DNA of 64,000 nt from assembly GCA_038502055.1 (NCBI GenBank), contig JAXRKN010000045.1:84501-148500 (forward strand). Reading direction: 5' to 3'. The notes beneath the pieces were generated by a model. It had not been told where the DNA came from and searched no databases. It was given only the letters and a program-made list of their open reading frames with translations. Made by a program: the position numbers and the translations under genes. This document shows positions 29,399 through 39,129 of this stretch, piece after piece; within the stretch, counting starts at the first letter, position 1; each line of letters starts with the position of its first letter. Source of the DNA: Tanytarsus gracilentus (lineage: Eukaryota > Arthropoda > Insecta > Diptera > Chironomidae).

Positions 29399-32101
29399 TC
29401 AATTATAGACATCCTTTTGGGATCCAAAATTTGAAGTAAATCTGATCGACCGATATGTAAAATTTCTTCCCCTTCTCTTTAATAACTTAATTTTCTTCTC
29501 TTTAATATTTTTCTTCTTGCTGAAATTTGGAAAGTTGAATAGTTTAAGGAAATTGATTTTTTTTATAAACCTTCCGATTTTGTGAAAAAAAATTTTAAAA
29601 TTATTTTTAAATCTCAAAATTATCTTATCAATAATAGTTTTAAACTTATTTTTAATTTTCTTGAAAAAAATTGTGTTTGTTACGTGCTCGATTGAAAATA
29701 AGAGAAAACTTACACAAAGTCCCAGAATAAGAATTGTTATGGCACCCATTACATGCTCAGGTCTTAAAGGAATTGGGCCTGATTCATCCTCTTCGTCATC
29801 GCTATCAGTTATGCCGTCTAATAAATTCAATGTCTTTTCATCCAAATCACCTTCTTTTTTCAACACTTCAACCAACTCTTTGACTGCAATTAAAATTGTC
29901 GAATTGAACACGAAATCATTTCGAAGTTTACTCATAATTCCAGCATCACGAAACACCCCTAAAATCATATTAATTCTTCTCAAGAGAGGAAATCCACGCT
30001 CACAAAGCATCTCAAGTTGACTAGAGAAAAGCGGATTTGTAAAGCCATAGATTTTATCGCGATATTCGGTTTGCTTGACGTACGATTTGCTAACAACTAA
30101 AGCCATCTCATTTTTGGCAATTTTTTTGAGGGTTTTAAGTGAGGGTCGATACTCTTCTGAGAAATTATATTTCTCATAAACTTGTCTATCGACTTTATTG
30201 TCATTTTCAAACCAGTCAATATTTTCAGATCGGCCACCAATTAGTAATTCTGTCTCTAAAAGTTCCTCAATGCTATTTATTTGATAACCAAGTTTTGGAT
30301 TTGTAAATACTGTAATTAATTTTGATGTGTATAAAGTCGATAAAATTAATGAATAAAGTGCTAAAAGAGCTAAAAACATCCTTAATGGATTTAAAATTGG
30401 GTGATTATTGATTGATACTCCCATGGTGACTGCAAGCACATAGAGAAACACTATGGAAAAGTTTTCATGCTGATTAGTTTCATTCGTTGATTTTCCAAGA
30501 ATCAACCAAAAAATCCAGGAAATGAGGAAAACTGTTAAAACTGCGTGCCAAAGTCGAGGTTTAAAAATTGTTATTAAACCTTTCCAACGAGGTTCAATTG
30601 AAGCTTTTGGTACGAAAAATGTGTAGAGATTTTCCAAGTAAAAGTCTGTCGCTGCAAATGAGGCACGAACATCGTGATCAGGAAAAAATGCTCCGGCAAT
30701 TATGTCACATTTGTCACCGCGAATCTAGAGTTAAAAATTTTTATGAATTGAATTTTTAATCCTGTTTTTGGTTAGAAGAAGGCACTGTATTTTAAAAGTG
30801 TTTTTTGGGCTCATGCAACTTAATAAAAAGTGTGTCGCTCTTAAAAAAATATTTCTTGAAATGCTCTGTAGCTATAGATTTTTTGATTATGCTATTTTGA
30901 TTTAACTTAATTTTCTCGAATATTTTTTAAAAATTTTCGATAAAATTTAACCAAAAACAGGGTATTTTATAAAAATCAAACCTCTCCTAACAGATGATTC
31001 CAACTTCCATTTCCAATCGGTTCTCCTCGATCCATATTTAAACACGTGGTGTTCAACTTAAATCCCATTTCACTTTGCAAAAAGTTCATAATCTGAAGCT
31101 CAAGACCCTCTTGACAGTTTTCATCAATAAATGGCTCATAAACACGTGCACAGAATCTAAAAACACAATCATCTGCCATTTTATCCGGAATTTTATCCAT
31201 TTTTAAAATTTTTTTGATTTGTTTTTTATCAGACAACTGACCACGTGTGCACATACCGACAGTTATAATTTTCATTCGGCCACATGTTGATGGTGTTTGA
31301 CTATTTTCTCCACATCTTTCACCCAACCCACCGTATGGATTGCCTGTGTAAATTACATATGAGAATGCATCGTTAGCAAACATCACCACGACATTAATTG
31401 CACGATACTGTTTAAATAAAAAGTTCATAAAATTGCACGCCAACACTTTTCCACCATCACGCTTTTCAATGTCGTTGAAAAGAATTAAAAATTTTGCCTC
31501 TTGATTGAATGATTTTGTCAGGCTTATGAGTTTTAAGTTTTCGGTGAACTAAAAAAATTTGTTAACTTTTCGTATTTAAAATTTATTACTTAATTTTTTA
31601 CCGTGTCTTCATTATCGATAACAAGTATGTAAAAATTAGTTAATGTGACATCCAAAATTGTGTTATCTTGATTAAAAATTTGGTCGTCAGAAATAAGTTT
31701 AAGCTGAAAGCTAAAAAATTCAATTCATTTTAATATACTTAAATCATCATTCAAACTTAATAAAAATTCACCTTTTTTCGTCTTCCTCTTGATGCAACAC
31801 TCTATCGTGTAATTCAAATAAATATTGAACTTCAATCTCCATTGCTGGTGATGAAAGATTTTTGGTGTGAAAAATTTCTAGATTTGGCGTTTGATCTGAG
31901 ACCGAGCCATCAAAATAAATTCTTTCGATTTTTTCAATGCACTCAATGCCAGATTTAACAGCTAAAAAAGAACATTTTTAGATATTGAAATAATACCCAA
32001 GAACTTTTAGTAAAACCAGCAGGTCCTCGATCATTCCATGGACGAAGATAAACAATGCAGTTTGTTAATGAAATTTGAATAAAAACCAGAAAAATTTTCA
32101 T
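29399..32101 (-). CDS. divergent ionotropic receptor (chemosensory IR)
   Basis: Ligand-gated cation channel of the variant iGluR family, expected in dendrites of chemosensory neurons. Exons on minus: 32101-32017, 31961-31772, 31710-31602, 31548-30982, 30724-29399; 758 codons in frame. N-terminal signal peptide MKIFLVFIQISLTNC; divergent extracellular part; S1 lobe with NHLLGE-IRGDKCDIIAGAFF across an intron; M1 LWHAVLTVFLISWIFWLIL; pore and M2 around LAVTMGVSINNHP and LALYSLILSTLYTSKLITV; S2; M3 ITILILGLCVSFLLF. The conserved iGluR glutamate-binding residues are not obvious, as usual for divergent IRs. The cytoplasmic tail after M3 is about 95 residues and very Lys/Phe-rich, longer than usual. 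No specific fly orthologue can be assigned. Confidence 0.9.
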
Positions 32102-32149
32102 ATTTTTTTTTAAACTGTGAACTTGTGAAGGTGTAAAATTAGACTGATT

Positions 32150-32156
32150 TATATAA
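32150..32156 (-). promoter_or_regulatory. candidate TATA box of the ionotropic receptor
   Basis: Minus strand TATATAA about 50 nt upstream of the receptor's ATG (32101), with a TTCACAGTTT initiator-like stretch in between at about 32120-32111. This would leave a very short leader. Supported by position and motif only. Confidence 0.35.
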
Positions 32157-32159
32157 TGC

Positions 32160-33658
32160 GCATTTGATTAAAGTTATCCACATAAAAATGTAATTAATCA
32201 ATTCAAATAACTAAATCCTTGTACAAGTGCTTGTCGTCATGCAATGCACTAATTAGGTGCATTGACATTTTGTGGGTACAAAACATGCACAAGAAGGTGG
32301 AGAAAAATTAAAGCTTCTAAAATATACGAGTTTAAAATATTACATTAATCTGCTTGAAAGGAAGCATTGATTTGATGTAAATATTTTTACTTCTCGACAT
32401 TGCAAAAATATTTAAACGTTTAGTTAAATTGTAATAAAATAACAGTGGCTGGATTTTTAGTAAAAATAAACTTGAAAAATTTGTCAGTTGATTTTAGCAA
32501 AATTTTAACACTTGTGTGCATGTACGATATTGTTTCAATGTTTTACTTTGTTAAAGTCTCGATAGGTCAAAAAAACTTGAAATAAACTTTAAACGATCTT
32601 TACAAGTGATAAAATGGAAATTATACAAAAATATAAAGACAAGAAAAATTATTCTCCGAATAATTCATTAAATACTAAAAAAATGTTTCAAAACCCACAC
32701 GTGGTTGTTGCCGTGCAAACCACTTACAAGTTATAAGTTATAACAGATCAGTATTGGCTTCCCCTTTGGTTTCCCAAAATGGCTTCCCAAAAAAAAGTAA
32801 GTCTTAAAAATTTTCCGTATTGGCCGTAAAGTTTATTTTTTTCTTGTTTCTAAAAATAAACAATAAAAGTTCACAAAATTTAAGTTTAGGTACTTATTTA
32901 CTTCTTCTTCATGAGCGGGAACCTGGTCGTTCAATATTTCATGAAATTTTCCAAAGAATTTTTCATAGAATTTTTTGTAGAACTCAGGTAGAACTCCATG
33001 TTTTCATGAAAAAATTTATGGAAAATTTCACGAATTTCACGACCTACAATCCATGAGTGATCAAAAAATTAAAAACGGAAAAATTCAAAGCTATACTTCA
33101 ATATTTTTAAAAAGAAAATCATTCGAAATGAACAGAACAGATGCACGAGGAACATCAAGCAATCCGAGATGTGCAATTACAAAAAATAGATGTAATGTAA
33201 TTAAATTTTGGGAAATTATATTAATTTGTATGAAATTGTAATTAATTACATTTATTGTAATTTAATGTAATTTTTACTCGATTCCAATGAAATTGCCCAT
33301 CTCTGGTCAAGCAAGCGTTATTTCGAGAAAAGAAAATGATCACCGAAAAAAAGTTCTATTATGTTGTGGTGTGAGAAGTAAGTGCGAGAGCTCTCTCTCT
33401 GAATGAGAAGTATTTTTAGTGTGTTTACAAAATTCAGCTAAAAAAAGAGGAAAAAGAAAAATTTGAATAGTTTTTTAAAAGGGAGAACTAATTTTATTTG
33501 AGACACCGTGAAAAAAGTTACAAAAAATTAAATTGTGCGAATAAAAGTAAATTCCGGACACGCGTCTATTTTGACCTCAAATCTATCTGTCATCTGATAA
33601 CTCAAAAAATAATTTCGCACGTAAAAAGTTTACAAATTTCATTGCAAGTGCAAGGAAA
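32160..33658. other. intergenic stretch between IR and tetraspan genes
   Basis: AT-rich, with short low-complexity frames around 32820-33240 built from CATGAAATTTTC/GAATTTTTCATAGAA words and a run of TGTAATTTAATGTAATT. No real gene supported. Confidence 0.45.
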
Positions 33659-34249
33659 ATGATCATTATTGATAGCTTTTTGTGTTGCATCAATCTCAAG
33701 TCATTTGGAAAATGTATTGGATGGGTGGGCCTGGTTTGTTGTGTGCTTTTGGCTTATGCGATTTTTTTAATATTGACCGGTAAAAAATCATTGAAGGCAC
33801 AGAGTAATTTCTATGACAATGAGAAATTTAATCATCTTCATATTTTATTTATGATTCTACTTTTGATTGCGGCAGTTCTCCACGTTTTGCTTCTTTGTGG
33901 AATTAAATTTGTAAGTTTATACATTTTTTAAGGCAAAAAATTTTTAAAATTGTTTTCCGTCTCTTCTATCTTCCCACAGTTAAAGTCTCTCCTCATCATG
34001 CCATATCTCATTATCACGATCGTCCAAACCGCTGCCTGTCTTTGCATTTTACCCTCTCAGATTGATCTCGAAAAAATAAGTTGGTACAACCTGACGATCT
34101 GCATTTTCACGCTGATACTTAGCATTTATTTTACCCTCTGCATTTACTCGCTTTATGAAACAGTAAAATACCAAGAAAAAAGAAGACAAGTTTATCGAAA
34201 TCCAGATACAATTTATATTGCACCGATGCCGAAGAAACTTAGTGTGTAG
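33659..34249 (+). CDS. small four-pass membrane protein (DUF4728-like), copy 1
   Basis: Exons 33659-33910 and 33980-34249 encode 173 residues with four clear hydrophobic segments: IGWVGLVCCVLLAYAIFLIL, ILFMILLLIAAVLHVLLLCG, IMPYLIITIVQTAACLCIL and TICIFTLILSIYFTLCIYSL. The start SFLCCINLKSFGKCIGW has the CC...G..IGW signature of the small insect tetraspan family catalogued as DUF4728. The tail is short and basic/Tyr-containing. Function unknown. The next gene has the same two-exon design with a phase-0 intron at the same place, so the pair is a tandem duplication. Confidence 0.82.
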
Positions 34250-34723
34250 TAATTTTATTGATGATGACGATGATGTAACAAAGAACAATTCGTATCTTTC
34301 AACCAAGTCAGAAAAGCCACCTAAAAGAATCAAATCGAATCCCGGCGATCAAATTACCGACTTCGTGTTCCATGTAGAGTAAGCAGGAAGAGATGCCAAC
34401 GAATCAACTCATCAATCCAATTATAATAAAACCCCAGCTTTGTTTGTAATTTGTAACGCTCCAATAAGAATCTAATAATAATTAAGATGAAATTTTAATC
34501 TTTATTTATTTTTTAAAAACATCAAAAATTTGTGTCATCTTAGGTAGAATTGTGGCTTTAAAATTTAGGTGAAGATTATTTTTTCGCGCGGAAAATATCC
34601 ACATCGTAAAGTTTTCTCCGGCTTCAATTCTCATTTTCGCGCAACTTGCTCACACTCAAAAAATTGCTCTCATCTTGATCAGTTTGTGATCGATCGCGGC
34701 ATTCGAAAGAACAATATCTTAAA

Positions 34724-35361
34724 ATGATGCGATTAAATAGCTTTCTCTGCTGCATGTCCCTTGAACTCGGGGCAAAAATTATCGGCTGGTTTCATTTTTT
34801 ATTTTCAGCTTTGTCAGTGATCCACCTTACAATTATTGGTTTCTCATTAATTACGCATGGTAAAAAAATGAACAGTGACACAAAAATTAAAATTAGATTT
34901 TATATAATAGAAAAAATTTTTTTTTGTAAACCTGCAGAGCTTGCGGTTGGGATGATTTATGTGATTATTTTATGTGTGATAGCATTCTATATGAAATTGT
35001 GCGTTGATCTCATAAAAGGAGCCTCAAAAGTTAGTAAAAAATTTTGTTTTTCATACATAAATTTTATAAAGTCATTATAAAATGACAGTAATACCCCAAT
35101 AATATTCATTTTTCAATTTTTCAGAAAGACGTGTGGAAAATTCTTAGATTTAAAACAACTTTGTTGATCTCACTAGTAATTTTGCTTCTCTCATTCGCAT
35201 GGACAGTTCTCAGTCATCCAAAAAGACTTCGTTACAAAAACGAAATTGTCGTCTCTTTACTCATCGCGCTGATAATTGAAGTTTACTTTTTCATGATCAT
35301 TGATGTGCTGGCACAGAAAAAACAGGAAGAATCAACAGGTGGTCTGATGACGTCAACATAG
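34724..35361 (+). CDS. small four-pass membrane protein (DUF4728-like), copy 2
   Basis: Exons 34724-35029 and 35125-35361 encode 180 residues. It opens MMRLNSFLCCMSLELGAKII then GWFHFLFSALSVIHLTIIGF, and has three further hydrophobic segments (AVGMIYVIILCVIAFYM, LLISLVILLLSFAWTVL, IVVSLLIALIIEVYFFMIID). It shares SFLCC...IGW and intron position with copy 1, but overall identity is low, so the duplication is old. The donor is GTTAGT, weaker than usual. Function unknown. Confidence 0.8.
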
Positions 35362-36549
35362 CAATTATTTTTGCACTCTTTCAATGCATTGCACATTTGC
35401 ATAATTAAATTATCAATTACAACAATTTATATCATAATCTCCGTTATTTCTAATTATTGCAAATTTGAAATAATTGGAATGACCGATGATGTCACCATGA
35501 CTGGGCGGCGAGATAAATTTATCCTCAGACCTTGATTTACATCTTTATTCAATTACTGTAAGATATTAATTATTGACCATTTTGACATCTTCATATTAGC
35601 TTGAAGGAGATGAAAGAAAGTGATTCTAAATATATTTTTACTTTGTTTGACAGCTATTCAGCATCTATAATTTGTTGGCTTCTCTTCCCACAGATTATCA
35701 ACTGACGATATGCATGCGTCGTGGTTTTCTTAAATTTTGGTTTTGCTACACTTTGGAACAGTTAAAAAATTATGAACAATGTGTCACAGTCCCATGTACA
35801 ATTTATATGGATTTTGAAACAGCCATATAAATTTTATATTTTTATATGGTTTCATAAAAATTTCATATGGATTCATATAGGAGTTGTCGGCAAAAAAAAA
35901 GTTGTAGAAAATAGCATAAGAAAAAAATTAAAAACGTTTTTTTTTTCTTTAAAAAAATTCCACAAATATCCTCCCTCAAACGCTCACAAAAATTAAACTA
36001 TCTCGCGATTTGATGAAACTTTTTACAAATGTGTGAGAAAAATTTAGTGGCTGACGGATTTGAAAAATTCAAAACTTTATTTTTCAAAGGATAAGAAATT
36101 GGTATTTTACAAAGTGATAGCTCTCAGGTATCTCTCGACCCTGGTGGTCATCATTTATATTGCGCATCGAGCTTGTAACAAACCTTTATTGATTCTCGGG
36201 AAAATTTTGAATATGCATTTCACAATTGTGGAAATCAAGACTTTCAAACAATATCAATCGTATCAATTGAAGTGTGGAATTTGATGACATTGAAGAAAAT
36301 TTGGATAAGCGGTAAAAAATGCTGAATACAGTAAATTTTTCCAGAACATTGTACTTCAAAGTAATCAAATAATGAAAATTCAAGATGATAAGAAACTTTT
36401 AATTTAAGAAAATTGAAATTTATAGTTAGGCATTTATTTTTATAATAAATTTAATTACAGTTTTAAACGAAATTAAATCTAGTTTTTAATTCATAAAGGT
36501 TGTATTTGGTGTATTTCATTATTTTATGACTCTCTATATAAAGTTACTA
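35362..36549. other. intergenic stretch
   Basis: AT-rich with short imperfect palindromes of CCATATAAATTTTATA type (35800-35880). At about 36105-36155 lies an inverse copy of the 50-bp repeat at 4726-4774 (GGTATCTCTCGACCCTGGTG on +). No gene supported. Confidence 0.5.
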
Positions 36550-37165
36550 TCAAACAAACTGATTCCAATTACTATCTTCAGGAGTTAAATTATTTGTAAC
36601 AAGTAAAAAGATATCAATAATCCACCACAATCCAAGCCCACCCAATGAAAGCAACTTCATAACTGCCACTCCAGTCTGCCCCAAACTAAATCGATCCATT
36701 CCTAAGAATCCTAGGAGTATACTGTATAGCAAGGTTGTAAGAAAGTAGTGATCTCCAAATTTAACGCATGGAAATCCGTCCCGTTTAAAGTTTCTTTGAC
36801 CATAGCATTCGATTTCTGATAAGACTGAACATTCACGTTTCCCTCTTTCAACTTCATGCCATAAATTACCTCCAAAACTAATACATCCAAGACCATCAGC
36901 AGCCTCCAAAGCCGTTTTGTTTCCTTTATGATCTTTGAGTTCTTGACAATCGAGAAATTCCAGCGGAAGCATATTACAACTATAATTAAATAAATCATTT
37001 AAAAATAAATAAGTATTTTTTTAAAAATATTAAATTAGCTAACCGAACGAGTGCACCGAGTGGATTGTATTCCTTTTGTTCTTTAGCATCCTTACTATCA
37101 CGATCCTTATACGCGTGAGACTTTGCAAAGTGAATATTTGCAAGAATTAATATTTTCAGTAGCAT
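36550..37165 (-). CDS. TM2 domain-containing protein 2 (amaretto-type)
   Basis: Exons on minus 37165-37044 and 36979-36550, 183 residues. Signal peptide MLLKILILANIHFAKSHA, a Cys-bearing ectodomain (CNMLPLEFLDCQ, DGLGCISFGG, IECYGQRNFKRDGFPCVKF), then the TM2 unit: TLLYSILLGFLGMDRFSLGQ, a turn with the DRF motif and GGLGLWWIIDIFLLVTNNL. The LPxEFxDC start and FITTLLYS-like lead-in place it with TM2D2 (fly CG11103, amaretto) rather than TM2D1 or TM2D3. Fly TM2D genes act together and their loss gives maternal-effect neurogenic embryos linked to Notch signalling. Divergent from Mad2 with 163 bp between the start codons. Confidence 0.92.
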
Positions 37166-37328
37166 TTTTCAGCAATTATTTTTGATTTGTTATTGACAGT
37201 CACCACTCAGCCAACCGGACAAATGACTTGATATCCGATTATCCGACCTAACGGCAATATTCATTCAAACTGCCGGTGTTTTTTACAAATATTAAAAAAT
37301 AAAGAAAAACGAGACGGGAAGAATTAAA
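37166..37328. promoter_or_regulatory. shared divergent promoter region of TM2D2 and Mad2
   Basis: Only 163 bp separate the two ATGs, so both promoters and leaders must lie here. No TATA box or TATCGATA (DRE) element is evident; TCCGATTATCCGACC near the middle is the only locally distinctive word. Consistent with two broadly expressed housekeeping-type genes. Confidence 0.7.
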
Positions 37329-38073
37329 ATGTCTAAGACTGCTTCAAAAAACTGCATTACACTCAAAGGATCAGCTGCTATAATCAAGGACTACTTAAGT
37401 GAGTGGTTGAATAAAAAATTTTGAAAAATATTTAAATCATCTGGATGATAATTTTAGATTATGGTGTAAACTCAATTCTGTTTCAACGCGGAATCTATCC
37501 TTCCGAGCAATTTCATCCTGTACAGAAGTATGGAATCACTCTCTTTATGTCTAAAGATGATAAAATTAAAGAATTTTTGAATAATGTGCTTGGTCAGGCT
37601 GAACGTAAGTTGAATATTTAAAGCTTATATATTTAAAAAACTTTTATGTATCTTTAGAATGGCTCTCACAAAATAAGGTTGAAAAGTTCTCAATGATCAT
37701 CAGCAGTGTGACCACTAGAGAAGTTATAGAGCGCTGGGATTTCAGAATTGACGCAGAATCTTCCGATGAGAACAAGGACACCAGTAACTCTGTCCCTAAT
37801 CATCCAACTTCCTCAAAGGACCTCAAGAAGATACAAGATGAAATTCGAGCTGTTATGCGACAAATTGCTGCCACTGTTTCGTATTTGCCACTCCTTGAAT
37901 GTCTTTGCAGCTTTGACTTGCACTTGTATACGGATAAAAATTGTGAGGTGCCCGAAAACTGGAACGAAACGGAGAATGCTACCATTGCTAACAGTCAAGT
38001 AGTCACTCTAAAATCATTCTCTACGGGCTTACAAAAAGTCGATACAGTCGTGTCATACAAGATGACTGACTAA
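37329..38073 (+). CDS. mad2: spindle assembly checkpoint protein Mad2
   Basis: HORMA-domain protein that binds Cdc20 (and Mad1) and delays anaphase until kinetochores attach. Exons 37329-37398, 37458-37604, 37658-38073, frame kept, 210 residues (animal Mad2 about 205). Recognisable blocks: ITLKGSAAIIKDYLNYGVNS, ILFQRGIYPSEQF, KYGITLFMSKD, KVEKFSMIISSVTTREVIER, WDF, IQDEIRAVMRQIAATVSYLP and the C-terminal safety-belt part VVTLKSFSTGLQKVDTVVSY. It covers the whole domain. A slightly longer Ser/Asn-rich loop (SSDENKDTSNSVPNHPTSS) than in vertebrates is the only oddity. Confidence 0.96.
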
Positions 38074-38180
38074 TTGCATAAATATTTTTCTTTTTTCATT
38101 CCACATTTTACTAAAAAAATTAAGCCTTTGTCATATTAAAGAAAATATATCTAAACGTAATCATAACAACGAGAGCTCCG

Positions 38181-38335
38181 CTTTTTAGCGTAACCCTTTT
38201 TAGCTCTTAGGGTCTATATTAGCCCATTTTAGGAATTTTTCGAGTCATAACCATAGGTCGTGCCATGGACCGCCATAATGTCCATTTTTCATACAAATTT
38301 TCTCTTATATGGCTTCATGGGTATCGTTGAACTCG
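38181..38335 (+). repeat. dispersed repeat R1, 3' portion (uninterrupted)
   Basis: Includes TTAGGGTCTATATTAGCCCA, TTTTAGGAATTTTT, GGTCGTGCCATGGACCGCC, AATGTCCATTTTT and CTTATATGGCTTCATGGGTA. It provides the empty-site reference for the interrupted copy that follows. Confidence 0.75.
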
Positions 38336-38426
38336 TGATTGGACCAGGAATCGATTGACATTGATGATTTTTGAATGCTAATCAAGGCCGGCCAGTAGTG
38401 CCACGGACAGCCTAAATGTCCATTTT

Positions 38427-39088
38427 ATCAGTTGATTATTCTAATTATTCCTAATTATCTAATTATCCTAATTATTTTCTTAATTTTTTTTGATAATTAG
38501 TCGAGATAATTATGATAATTATCTTTTTTTTCTACAGCTCGAATGAAATTGTCGCGGTTAACGTAACCGCCATTAAAATTTTGAAAGGGAGGGGGGTTTA
38601 ACTTTTCGCGTCTCTCTCTCTCACTCTATATTTTGTTAATGTGTGTTAGTGTGTGTTGAAGCGAAAAGTGTCAATAGTAAACAAAAGTGAAAATTAAAAT
38701 CTTTGGTGGCAGTGATATCAGTGATTGACAGCTGTAAATGAATGAACTCGAATTAAATCCAATTTGTGCAACTCTTAATGACATTTTAGAGTAAAAACAT
38801 TTATTTAAAATTGCGAATTTCAAGTGATTTTATTAAATGAAATTTTCCCACACATCTCACTTATTCGACAGCGTAATTAGGATAATTAGGAAAAGGGTTG
38901 TCGCTGCGCGACAACTTCAACTAATTATTCTAATTATTCCTAATTATTTCTAATTATCTAATTATCAAAAAAAATTTAAAAATTAAAAAAAAAATTAAGA
39001 AAATTAAGAAAATAATTAGAAATAATTAGGATAATTAGAATAATTAGATAATTAGGAATAATTAGGATAATTAGGAATAAATAGGAAT
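38427..39088. mobile_element. element C-type insertion inside an R1 copy (about 660 bp)
   Basis: R1 sequence GCCACGGACAGCC...AAATGTCCATTTT (to 38426) is resumed by AAATGTCCATTTT (39089-39101) and CTTCATGGGTATCGTTAAAC, so about 12-13 bp of R1 are duplicated around the insert. The insert has inverted arms of TAATTATTCC units (38440-38530 and 38875-39088) and a central body 38535-38875 that matches 1135-1460 (GCGGTTAACGTAACCGCCAT, GTTTAACTTTTCGC, ATCAGTGATTGACAGCTGTA). No coding frame. Confidence 0.7.
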
Positions 39089-39129
39089 AAATGTCCATTT
39101 TTCAGAACTATGACTTCATGGGTATCGTT

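Noticed and set aside
29661..30020. Plus-strand frame opposite the ionotropic receptor
   Set aside because: Shadow of the receptor's coding frame, no start context.
31607..31616. TATCGATA (DRE-like) words here and at about 48787
   Set aside because: Both are inside coding exons, not promoters.
32820..33241. Frames with FHEIFQRIFHRIF and following
   Set aside because: Arise from short repeated CATGAAATTTTC words, not protein.
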